DNA of 64,000 nucleotides from Pararhizobium arenae (GTDB taxonomy: Bacteria > Pseudomonadota > Alphaproteobacteria > Rhizobiales > Rhizobiaceae): assembly GCF_001931685.1 (NCBI RefSeq), contig NZ_MOOY01000003.1, positions 288,419 to 352,418 on the forward strand, given 5' to 3'. Under the pieces are notes generated by a model. The model was not told where the DNA came from. It saw only the letters and a program-made list of their open reading frames with translations, and did no database searches. The position numbers and the translations under genes were made by a program. This document shows, piece after piece, positions 7,030 to 14,999 of the stretch (position 1 is its first letter; each line of letters opens with the position of its first letter).

Positions 7030-8904
7030 TTGAACCCCGTCTGGAATGAGCTTCTCGCCAACATGGCGATCGTCGCATTGTCTATTTCGATCTGGAGCAA
7101 CATCCAGTTGCCGGAATCGAAGCATTCGCTGCTTATCCGGCGGGTTTTGTTGGGGGCGGTGATGGGCGCAGGCGCGGTCGGCGTCATGCTCATTCCGATC
7201 GAACTTCACGGTGGTTATTTCGTCGATCTGCGGCGTACGGTGATCGCCGTTTCCGGCCTCTTTGGCGGGCCGGTCTCCGTGCTCATCACGGCTTCCTTTG
7301 CCGCGCTCTACAGGTTTTATCTCGGCGGTGCGGGTTTTGCCATCGGACTGATGGGCATTGCATCGGCCATGCTGGTCGGCGTGGCGACATTCTACGTCCT
7401 GCGCGGCAACCGCCCGAGCCCGCTCACCATCGTCGGTTTCGCCATCCTTGTTGCCTTGACGGGCTCGATCAGTCTTTTTGCTCTGCCGACGGAGCGGTGG
7501 ACCGCCGTCATGGCCGATATGCTGCTGCCCTCGATGATCCTTTCCTTCGTGACGACGTCCATGGCGGGCTTCGCGGTTTCCAACGAGCTGCGCCGCCGCG
7601 AGATCATGCGCGCCAATCATATCTACCGGACAGCGATCGAGTGTCTTCCGGATGCCGTGTCGGTCACGGACGTCGATGGCAACCTCATCATTGCCAACCC
7701 CGCTGCCGAGAAAGCCTCAAGGCCCGTTGCCGACGGTGCCGTCACCGGTTTCGGTGCCACCGAAAGGGCGGTTCTGCAAAGCGGCGAGGCCACGATCATC
7801 GAAGAAACACGAGCGATGGAGAACGACGATCGGCGCTGGTTCTCGACCTTGCTCGCCCCTCTCATCGATCGGCATGGCGACATCTCCGGTCTCATCACCC
7901 ACAGCCGCGATATCACCGAGCGCAAGGCGCTCGAAGCGGCGTTGAACGAAAGCCAGAAGCGGGTGACCGCGGCCCTCACCAACATGGCCGACGGGCTGGT
8001 GATGTTCGACCGGGATCAGAAACTGGTTTTCTGCAATCAGAAATACCGCGAGATGTTCTCCCGCACTGCGGATCTGCGCGTTCCGGGCGCCTCGGCATCC
8101 TCCATTCTGTATGCCGCCGTGGCCCGGGGCGAGCTCGTCGGCATACCCCCGGATGCGGTTACGGAATGGGTGCGGGTCGCGGTCTCAAGCCTGCGAGACG
8201 CGGGCACGGTCCAGTTTCCCCTCTGGGACGGGCGGTGGATCGAGTCGCGCACCAGCCCTGCGGCCGATGGCACCTGCTTCGTGGTCTGTTCCGATATCAC
8301 CAAGGCAAAGCAGGACGAAAAGACGCTGCGGGCGCTCAACGACCGGCTTGCCGAGCTTGCCGAGACGGACGGGTTGACCGGGCTTCTCAACCGGCGTGCC
8401 TTCGATGCGGCCCTGCGTGAGGAACTGCAGGCTCCGGATAGCGAAGAGCAGCCCTTGAGCCTTCTGTTTTTGGATGTGGACCGGTTCAAGGCCTACAACG
8501 ACACGTATGGCCATCTTTCCGGCGATGCGTGCCTGCGCGAGATTGCGTCCTGCCTCAAGTCGCTCGATTACTCGCGTCCGCATCATGTCGCCCGCTATGG
8601 CGGCGAGGAACTGGCCGTCATCCTGCCGGGCAGCCGGGAAGAGGAGGCCGTCGCGCTGGCGCATGATCTTCGGCTTCGGATCAGGGCCTTGGATATCCAG
8701 CATGTGGCTAGCGAAAAGGGCATCGTTACCGCCAGCATCGGCGTCGCCACCCTGCCCAAGCGCGGCGGCGAGGCGGATGCCCGGCTTCTCGTCAAGCGCG
8801 CCGACGAGGCGCTGTACATGGCAAAGGCGGCCGGTCGCGACCTCGTGCGCGCATGGTCGCCGTCAAAGCCGCAGTTGATCGCCGTCGGCGGAAACCGGGA
8901 TTGA
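7030..8904 (+). CDS. Membrane diguanylate cyclase with 5TM receptor, two PAS domains and GGDEF
   Basis: The start is set at TTG 7030, preceded by GAGG at five bases; a GTG at 6967 would add 21 unlikely residues. Residues 1-190 hold about six hydrophobic helices like a 5TMR-LYT sensor (LANMAIVALSISIW, then VSVLITASFAALYRFYLGG). Two PAS-like domains follow (about 205-310 and 320-430), then a GGDEF domain with LDVDRFKAYND and the active-site motif GGEEL. The RxxD inhibitory site is RPHH here, so product feedback inhibition is probably absent. It should make c-di-GMP at the inner membrane. It ends seven bases from the convergent GST gene. Confidence 0.88.
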   Translation: MNPVWNELLANMAIVALSISIWSNIQLPESKHSLLIRRVLLGAVMGAGAVGVMLIPIELHGGYFVDLRRTVIAVSGLFGGPVSVLITASFAALYRFYLGGAGFAIGLMGIASAMLVGVATFYVLRGNRPSPLTIVGFAILVALTGSISLFALPTERWTAVMADMLLPSMILSFVTTSMAGFAVSNELRRREIMRANHIYRTAIECLPDAVSVTDVDGNLIIANPAAEKASRPVADGAVTGFGATERAVLQSGEATIIEETRAMENDDRRWFSTLLAPLIDRHGDISGLITHSRDITERKALEAALNESQKRVTAALTNMADGLVMFDRDQKLVFCNQKYREMFSRTADLRVPGASASSILYAAVARGELVGIPPDAVTEWVRVAVSSLRDAGTVQFPLWDGRWIESRTSPAADGTCFVVCSDITKAKQDEKTLRALNDRLAELAETDGLTGLLNRRAFDAALREELQAPDSEEQPLSLLFLDVDRFKAYNDTYGHLSGDACLREIASCLKSLDYSRPHHVARYGGEELAVILPGSREEEAVALAHDLRLRIRALDIQHVASEKGIVTASIGVATLPKRGGEADARLLVKRADEALYMAKAAGRDLVRAWSPSKPQLIAVGGNRD

Positions 8905-8911
8905 GGCGGCC

Positions 8912-9571
8912 TCACTCCACCTCGAGCTGCCTCGTTTCCATCATGGCCCGGAACGCCGGACGCGACTGGCACTTTTCCAGCCACGCCTTCACAGCCGGGT
9001 ATGTTTCAAACAGGGCTGTCTGTGACTGGGTGTAGCGAAACACTTCCGCGAGATTGAGGTCTGCGACGGTAAAGCGGTCGCCGATCACATAAGGGGTGTT
9101 TTCCAGCTGGGCGGCCAGCCGCGCGAACCCCTTGCCGAGAGCGGTCACGGCGGCGACGATCACGGCCTTGCCGTCCGGCGTCTCCTCAATGCCGTTGTCA
9201 TAGGCAAGCACGATCTTGACCGCATGCGGCTCGATTTCCGTTGCCGCCCACATGGTCCAGTTGCCGATCAGGCCTTCTTCCGCGATCGTCTGCCCCGCAA
9301 GCGGGCCGCCATGCTTGCGGGCAAGATAAAGGTTGTTGACAAGCGATTCCGTGAGCACAAGGCCATCGTCCTCGATCGCCGGTATCAGCCCCATCGGGTT
9401 GACGGCCAGGAACTCCGGCGATCGGGTGTTGACCGGCGCGTCCGGGCTCGATGGATCGGCGAGGCGGCGGGCCTGGATCACGGGCACGGAGCGGAAGTCC
9501 AGGCCCAGTTCTCCGGCCATCCAGTAGTTGCGCGAGGCGCGGGAGCGATAAACGCCGTAGATCGTCAGCAT
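8912..9571 (-). CDS. Glutathione S-transferase family protein
   Basis: The 219-residue protein has the two-domain GST layout. An N-terminal thioredoxin fold ([33 protein letters not shown], with the cis-Pro and the Glu-Ser pair that binds glutathione) is followed by an all-alpha C-terminal domain containing the N-capping segment [18 protein letters not shown] serine or tyrosine near residue 8-10 would be the thiol activator; no CxxC is present. It probably conjugates glutathione to electrophiles in the cytosol, though the substrate is unknown. It stands alone, convergent with the GGDEF gene. Confidence 0.88.
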   Translation of the reverse strand: MLTIYGVYRSRASRNYWMAGELGLDFRSVPVIQARRLADPSSPDAPVNTRSPEFLAVNPMGLIPAIEDDGLVLTESLVNNLYLARKHGGPLAGQTIAEEGLIGNWTMWAATEIEPHAVKIVLAYDNGIEETPDGKAVIVAAVTALGKGFARLAAQLENTPYVIGDRFTVADLNLAEVFRYTQSQTALFETYPAVKAWLEKCQSRPAFRAMMETRQLEVE

Positions 9572-9694
9572 GGTGTTCTCCTCTTCGGCAAAACGCCTGC
9601 GCGACGTGTTGCTGGATTGTTTTGTAGGAAAACCGTCTCCCGGCAGGAAGCCTGAGGCGCTGATGTCATTGATGAAATCTTGTGATGAAAACGT

Positions 9695-11032
9695 TCAGGC
9701 CAGCCTGTTGCCAAAGATCGTCAGGTGCGAGAAACGCTCGGCGCCCTCTGCCGCAAGATCGCCGGTCACCTTGTCGTTCCAGCGATAACCCAGCACAGCG
9801 CCGTCGCGAACTTCGCTGAAGACGTTGTCGGTGATGATGGCGGCTCCCGATTCTTCAACGACCGTGACCGCGCAGCCGCCTCCGGCCTTGCGGATGACAT
9901 TGCCGCTTGCCACCACGTCGCGCATGTAAGGGCCCCAGCCAAGCATCAGCCCCCATTTTGGCGCGTTTTCGATGACGTTGCCCGAAACGACCGTATCGGC
10001 CTCGACGGCGATGCCGAACCCGAAGCCCGCGCCATCGTGGAAATACGGGCCCTTCTCGGAGAGATTGCGAACGATGTTGCCGGTGACCGTCGATAGCCGG
10101 CCGCCCTCGTTGAAGTTGCAGATGATGATGCCGTTCGCCGCCGCGTCGATTAGATTGTCGCTGACGATGGCGCCCTCAAAGCCGAATTCGGAATAGATCG
10201 CCGTCTCGCCCGAGCGCAGGCACTGGTTGCCGGTGATCTGCACATTCGTCGCGGCATTCGCCCGGATCGCGGAAAAGGCGCAGTCCGACACATGATTTGC
10301 GGAAACGATCACGCCGGCGGCGCGAAAGATGTTGATGCCGTTGCCGTTCTCACCCGTGCCGCCGTCACGGGCGCGGATGCCGGAAACGCGGTTGCCGGAA
10401 ACGAGGGTGTTGTCGGCTCCCTTCTCCCAGCGGTGAACGAGAATGCCGCCATTGCCGCAATCGGCGATGCTGTTTCCGGTGATCGAAAGCCCCTCGCTGT
10501 CCACGGCCCAGATACCGGCATCGGCGGCGCCTGAGATGCCGCAGCCGGCAATCCGCCCGCCGCAGCGTTCGGCGTAAAGCCCGTGCCGGGCACTGTTGCG
10601 GATGCCGATGTTTTCGAGGGTAAGATCGCGCACCCCGCGCAGGTCGAGCGCCCCCTGGCCGTCGTCGCCGAGGGGGCCGCCGTCCGTCTCCAGAATGATG
10701 TCCCGCAGGGTGAGCCGCTCCAGCGCCTCGGCGAAGAGAAAACGGCTGTCCTGGCCGTCCTGGACAAGTCGCGTCGCCCCGGGAACTCCTGAAAGCACGG
10801 TTCCTTCGGGAAGCCGTATCCCCGAAATCCTGAAATCGCCGGCCGGCAGTTCCACCGGTCTGCGCTCGGATGCGGCCGCTTCCAGCAGTTGCGCGAAAAC
10901 CCGGCTCTGGTTGCGTCGCTCGTCCGGCACGAGCCCGCCGATATCGCCGGCAGCATGGGCCGGCATCCGGCCTTGCAAGGCAAGGGCAGCCGGTGCGGCA
11001 GCAAGGGTCAGGAGGAGCGCTCGTCTTTTCAT
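9695..11032 (-). CDS. TIGR03808-type exported repeat protein (parallel beta-helix)
   Basis: The 445-residue protein starts at ATG 11032 (MKRRALLLTLAAAPAALAL), an Arg-Arg signal peptide with an Ala-rich hydrophobic core compatible with Tat or Sec export and cleavage after AHAAG-like residues. The mature part consists of pectate-lyase/NosD-like coils with repeated N-x-I/V (ITGNSIADCGNGGI, VSGNRVSGI, VTGNIVRNL, VSGNVIENA), predicting a right-handed beta-helix. It matches my memory of the alphaproteobacterial family TIGR03808, which has no assigned function. An enzymatic role on cell-surface polysaccharide is possible but cannot be shown. It is divergent from the GGDEF-EAL gene. Confidence 0.85.
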   Translation of the reverse strand: MKRRALLLTLAAAPAALALQGRMPAHAAGDIGGLVPDERRNQSRVFAQLLEAAASERRPVELPAGDFRISGIRLPEGTVLSGVPGATRLVQDGQDSRFLFAEALERLTLRDIILETDGGPLGDDGQGALDLRGVRDLTLENIGIRNSARHGLYAERCGGRIAGCGISGAADAGIWAVDSEGLSITGNSIADCGNGGILVHRWEKGADNTLVSGNRVSGIRARDGGTGENGNGINIFRAAGVIVSANHVSDCAFSAIRANAATNVQITGNQCLRSGETAIYSEFGFEGAIVSDNLIDAAANGIIICNFNEGGRLSTVTGNIVRNLSEKGPYFHDGAGFGFGIAVEADTVVSGNVIENAPKWGLMLGWGPYMRDVVASGNVIRKAGGGCAVTVVEESGAAIITDNVFSEVRDGAVLGYRWNDKVTGDLAAEGAERFSHLTIFGNRLA

Positions 11033-11238
11033 GGTGCACACGTAGCATGAACCGTGCCAGCCGCGCCTGTCTCGAAACGGCACATCCAGACCGCCCGGAT
11101 TGGCAAAAGGCAGGCTGTAAGCTCTCTCGATTGCAACCCGGTTCTTTAGGGTCGGATAACCTATCGCTGCTAGTGTGCGAGAAGGAGACAAGGCCATGCC
11201 GGTTACAACGGCGCGCCGCCCCCGCTTTGGAGGCTTGC

Positions 11239-13554
11239 TTGACGAAGGAACTAGGCCGCTACCGAAAGGACAGCGGAGCGAAGATCGCCAGCAATGACGA
11301 CACCCGACGCCTGCTTGCCGCAAGCCAGCGTCTGGTCGCCGAAATCGCCCGTTTGACCAGCACCGAAGCCGATATCGCCGATCGGTACGACTGGCTCGAA
11401 ACCATGATCAATCACATCCCCGATTGCATCTATGCCAAGGACACCGAAGGGCGCTTCCTGATGGCAAACCAGGCGACGGTGACGGAAAACGGTTTTGCGT
11501 CGATGAGCGAGATCGTCGGCAAGACCGATTTCGACCTGCATGCGCCGGAGGCCGCACAAGGCTTTTTCGATGTCGAGCGCCGGGTGATGGAAACCGGCGA
11601 GCCGATGTTCGACATCGAGGAACTGGCCGTCATCGATAAGGGCAGCGAACGCTGGCTTGCTACATCCAAGGTGCCGCTGCGCAACAAGTCGGGCGTCACC
11701 ATCGGCACGGTCGGCGTCTCGCGCGACATCACCCAGCAGAAGAAGGTCGAGCGCCTGCTTCTGGGGCAAGCAAAGCTTCTGGAGAAGATCGCCCAGAGCG
11801 TTTCCCTGCAGGCGTTTTTCAACGAGCTGCTGGCGCTGATCGAAGGGCATCTGCCGGGCATCATCGGCTCCGTGCTGCTGTTGTCGGAAGACGGCAAGCA
11901 TCTGCTGACCGGGGCCGCTCCCGGCCTCGATCCGGGTTATTCCGCCGCAATCCATGGCGTCGAGATCGGTCCCAAGGTCGGGTCCTGCGGCACTGCGGCC
12001 TGGCGCGGCGAGCCCGTCTTCGTCAGCGACATCCTGTCCGATCCCTTGTGGGAGCAATATACCGAGCTGGTGCGTCCGTTCGGTTATCGCTCCTGCTGGT
12101 CGATGCCCATCTTCTCCTATCAGGGGCAGGTTCTCGGCACTTTCGCTCTTTATTCCCGCAAGGTTGGCGTGCCGAGCGAGGAGGAGCGGGAGCTCATCTC
12201 GATGGCGGCCCACCTGGCGGGCATCGCGATCGAGCGGCAAAAGGCCGAAGATCGCATTCACTTCATGGCGCATCATGATGCGCTGACCGGCCTTCCCAAC
12301 CGGCTTCTGTTTGATGAGCGCGTGGCGCTGGCGCTTCAGAATGCGCGCAAAGCGAACCAGTGGGTGGCGCTTGCCTTCCTCGACCTCGACAATTTCAAGC
12401 TGATCAATGACAGCCTCGGGCACAAGGCCGGCGACGAGCTTCTGCGTATCGTTGCACGCCGGATGCAGGGCTGCGTGCGCAAGACGGATATGGTGGTGCG
12501 CGTCGGCGGCGACGAGTTCATTCTGCTTTTGACAGACCTGCCGGCGGAAAACGGCATCATCGTTCCCCGACTTGAGGAAATCCGCCGCGCGATCGCGGCG
12601 CCGCTCACCCTTGGCGGGCGCAGCCTGCAGGTCAGCTGCAGCATGGGTGTCGTCGGTTTTCCCGAACATGGCTCGAACGCGGAAGAGCTGCTGGCCAATG
12701 CCGATGCGGCGATGTACCGGGCAAAGGAACTCGGCCGCAACAACCTGCAGATATTCGATGCCGAAATGGCGGCCACCGCCCATGAGAAGCTGCGCCGTTA
12801 CGAGGAGCTTCGCGAGGCCATCGTCCGCCAGGAGTTCGTGCTGCACTACCAGCCGCAGATGAACCTGCGCACCGGCAAGGTGTTTGCCGCAGAATCGCTC
12901 CTGCGCTGGGCGCATCCAGAGCGTGGCATCGTCGCACCCGGCGAGTTCATCCCGCTTGCCGAGGAAACCGGCCTCATCGTCGATATCGGCGACTGGACGC
13001 TCAATGCCGCCTGCCGCCAGAACAAGGCCTGGCAGGATGCCGGCCTGCCGCCCATCGTCATCAGCGTCAATGTCTCCGCCCGCCAGTTCCGCGAGCGTGA
13101 CTGGGTTTGCCGGGTGGCCACAGCCCTGAAGGAAAGCGGGCTGGAGGCGCGTTATCTCGAGCTGGAGCTGACGGAAAGCCTGATCATGCAGGACGTGCCG
13201 CAAGCGATCGCCACCATGCACCAGCTTGAGGCGCTCGGCGTGCAGCTTGCGATCGACGATTTCGGCACCGGCTACTCCAGCCTTAGCGCGCTCAAGCGTT
13301 TTCCCGTCAAGCGACTGAAGATCGATCGGTCCTTCGTCATGGATATCCCCGCCGACGAAGACGACAAGGCGATCACCAGCGCCATCATCTCGCTGGCGCA
13401 GGAGCTCGGCATGCAGGTCATCGCAGAGGGCGTCGAAACGCAAGCGCAGGTCGAATTCCTGCGCGACAACGGCTGCAACGAAATCCAGGGGTATTTTTTC
13501 AGCCGACCCGTTCCAGCGGACGCCTTTGCCCGGCTGTTGTCCGAGGCATCGTAA
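11239..13554 (+). CDS. PAS-GAF-GGDEF-EAL c-di-GMP turnover protein
   Basis: A TTG start at 11239 is supported by GGAGG five bases upstream; an open frame extends to 10870 but overlaps the divergent gene. The 771-residue soluble protein has a PAS domain (about 45-165, YAKDTEGRFLMANQA), a GAF domain (about 180-330), GGDEF (about 345-500) and EAL (about 515-765). The cyclase part keeps GGDEF and an intact inhibitory site RKTD. The EAL part keeps ESLLRW, LELTESL, DDFGTGYSSL, KIDRSFV and EGVET, so the phosphodiesterase should be active. GAF and PAS probably sense a cytosolic cue. The net direction of activity cannot be told from sequence. Confidence 0.9.
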   Translation: MTKELGRYRKDSGAKIASNDDTRRLLAASQRLVAEIARLTSTEADIADRYDWLETMINHIPDCIYAKDTEGRFLMANQATVTENGFASMSEIVGKTDFDLHAPEAAQGFFDVERRVMETGEPMFDIEELAVIDKGSERWLATSKVPLRNKSGVTIGTVGVSRDITQQKKVERLLLGQAKLLEKIAQSVSLQAFFNELLALIEGHLPGIIGSVLLLSEDGKHLLTGAAPGLDPGYSAAIHGVEIGPKVGSCGTAAWRGEPVFVSDILSDPLWEQYTELVRPFGYRSCWSMPIFSYQGQVLGTFALYSRKVGVPSEEERELISMAAHLAGIAIERQKAEDRIHFMAHHDALTGLPNRLLFDERVALALQNARKANQWVALAFLDLDNFKLINDSLGHKAGDELLRIVARRMQGCVRKTDMVVRVGGDEFILLLTDLPAENGIIVPRLEEIRRAIAAPLTLGGRSLQVSCSMGVVGFPEHGSNAEELLANADAAMYRAKELGRNNLQIFDAEMAATAHEKLRRYEELREAIVRQEFVLHYQPQMNLRTGKVFAAESLLRWAHPERGIVAPGEFIPLAEETGLIVDIGDWTLNAACRQNKAWQDAGLPPIVISVNVSARQFRERDWVCRVATALKESGLEARYLELELTESLIMQDVPQAIATMHQLEALGVQLAIDDFGTGYSSLSALKRFPVKRLKIDRSFVMDIPADEDDKAITSAIISLAQELGMQVIAEGVETQAQVEFLRDNGCNEIQGYFFSRPVPADAFARLLSEAS

Positions 13555-13709
13555 GCCTGACGCAGTTTTGAACAATTTTGTGCGGCGCAAGCCTCAATCC
13601 AGTCGCATTTGCCATCTTTGTGGCATCGGCCGGTGTTGAATTCCGGTCTGACGGACATAGCTGTCTTGCCGACGTGCCCCACCGGCGCCCCAACCGGAAT
13701 TAAGAGTTC

Positions 13710-14483
13710 ATGACTGTTTCGCTTTCCCGCCGGAAATTCCTCAATCTTTCCGGACTTGCCGCCACTTCGGCCGTGCTTGCCGGCTGCACCTCCTCGATGA
13801 ACACCGACCGTTTCCGCGAAGAAACGCGCCCCTATTTCCGCAATCCGGAGCTTGAAGGTCGCCCGCCGCTGACGGGGGACGAATATCTCGGGCGGGTCGG
13901 CGAGCCCGCGCCGAGCGGCCTGATGCCGGATACCTCGCGTTACGCAGCGATCTACGGACCGATGCAGGACGAGGGATATTCAATTCCGGCCGTGCCCTAC
14001 CAGCAGATCGATTCCCGCTACTATCGTCAGCAGGTGGAAAACCCCTTCGGAGAGCGGCCCGGCACCATCATCGTCGATACCGGCGACCGGTTCCTCTATC
14101 TCATCCAGCGCGATGGCACCGCCATGCGCTACGGTGTCGGCATCGGTCGCGAAGGCTTTGCCTGGTCGGGCCGCGGCGTCATCCAGTGGAAGCAGAAATG
14201 GCCGCGCTGGAAGCCACCGAACGAGATGGTCGCGCGCCAGCCGCACCTGGAGCCGTATTCGATTGCCAATGGCGGCATGCCGCCGGGCCTCAACAACCCG
14301 CTCGGCGCGCGTGCGCTCTACATCTTCCAGAACGGCGAGGATACCCTCTACCGGCTTCATGGATCGCCGGAGTGGCAGTCGATTGGCAAGGCGGTCTCGT
14401 CCGGCTGCGTGCGCCTGATCAACCAGGACATCATCGACCTCTACGATCGCGTGCCGAACAAGACGCCGATTCTGGTGATTTGA
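13710..14483 (+). CDS. L,D-transpeptidase (YkuD) with Tat/lipoprotein signal
   Basis: The 257-residue protein has a twin-arginine start (SLSRRKFLNLSG) and a lipobox LAGC at about residues 24-27, so it is probably a lipid-anchored periplasmic enzyme. The C-terminal YkuD domain carries the catalytic pair His217 (LHGSPEWQ) and Cys233 (SSGCVRLIN). Such enzymes form 3-3 crosslinks in peptidoglycan or attach proteins to it; Rhizobiales encode many, and they matter for polar growth. The start has no strong ribosome binding site but the signal sequence fixes it. The transcript probably ends at the heptamer hairpin at 14500-14603. Confidence 0.92.
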   Translation: MTVSLSRRKFLNLSGLAATSAVLAGCTSSMNTDRFREETRPYFRNPELEGRPPLTGDEYLGRVGEPAPSGLMPDTSRYAAIYGPMQDEGYSIPAVPYQQIDSRYYRQQVENPFGERPGTIIVDTGDRFLYLIQRDGTAMRYGVGIGREGFAWSGRGVIQWKQKWPRWKPPNEMVARQPHLEPYSIANGGMPPGLNNPLGARALYIFQNGEDTLYRLHGSPEWQSIGKAVSSGCVRLINQDIIDLYDRVPNKTPILVI

Positions 14484-14499
14484 TGTTTGAAGGCGAGTA

Positions 14500-14603
14500 G
14501 CGAATAGAGAGTAGCGAATAGACTTTGACAGCCCTGTCGGCGCTGGCATCACCTTATTCGCTATTCGCTATTCGCTATTCGCTATTCGCTATTCGCTATT
14601 CGC
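14500..14603. repeat. Heptamer tandem array (TATTCGC x7) with facing inverted copies
   Basis: Seven perfect tandem copies of TATTCGC run from 14555 to 14603. Two copies of the reverse complement GCGAATA lie at 14500-14506 and 14514-14520, so a long hairpin can form between the two convergent genes. The array runs into the 3' end of the response-regulator gene, where it encodes the last residues and supplies the stop codon. Confidence 0.85.
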
Positions 14604-14999
14604 TACCCCCCGGGCCTTCTCATCCTCATCCAGCAGTGACGCCATGATGCGCAGGTTCTCCGGCGTCAGCGGCTTCTCGAAGTAACTCTTCACGAAATTG
14701 TACCGCATTGCCCTCTCGCGGTCTGCCGCGAGGTGCGAACTCGTCAGCATCGCCACCACCGGCGCATGACGCTCGAACTCGATGGCGTAGCGGTCGAGAA
14801 ACTCGAAGCCGTTCATGATCGGCATGTTGATATCGAGAATGATTGCGTCCGGCGTCGTCGTGTGAAGGACATCGAGGGCTTCACGGCCGTTCAGCGCTTT
14901 CAGAACCTTGATGTTCGGATCGAACTTGCGGATCGTGTAGCTGCAGATGAACAAATCTCCCTCGTCGTCATCGACGGTGAGTATCGAATTCAAGGTCAT
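14589..14999 (-). CDS. Single-domain response regulator
   Basis: The 136-residue protein consists only of a receiver domain. Asp10 and Asp11 form the acidic pocket, Asp56 in IILDINMP is the phosphorylation site, and the conserved Thr/Ser (LTSSH) and Lys (YFEKPLT) are in place. It is like the Rcp1 and phytochrome-linked regulators. There is no output domain, so it must act through protein contacts or phosphotransfer. Its ATG overlaps the stop of the kinase at 14996 (ATGA), which indicates translational coupling. The C-terminal GVANSE is encoded by the heptamer array, so copy-number change would alter the tail. Confidence 0.92.
   Translation of the reverse strand: MTLNSILTVDDDEGDLFICSYTIRKFDPNIKVLKALNGREALDVLHTTTPDAIILDINMPIMNGFEFLDRYAIEFERHAPVVAMLTSSHLAADRERAMRYNFVKSYFEKPLTPENLRIMASLLDEDEKARGVANSE

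Noticed and set aside
6808-7620. 270-codon minus-strand frame at the start of the GGDEF gene
   Set aside because: Composition is typical of antisense (Arg/His/Asp-rich) and it overlaps the membrane sensor coding region.
11251-13590. 779-codon minus-strand frame opposite the GGDEF-EAL gene
   Set aside because: The plus strand encodes every conserved PAS, GAF, GGDEF and EAL motif; the antisense translation has biased composition and no domain.
14555-14603. Possible CRISPR-like array
   Set aside because: The units are 7 bases, contiguous, and have no spacers; it is a simple tandem repeat.
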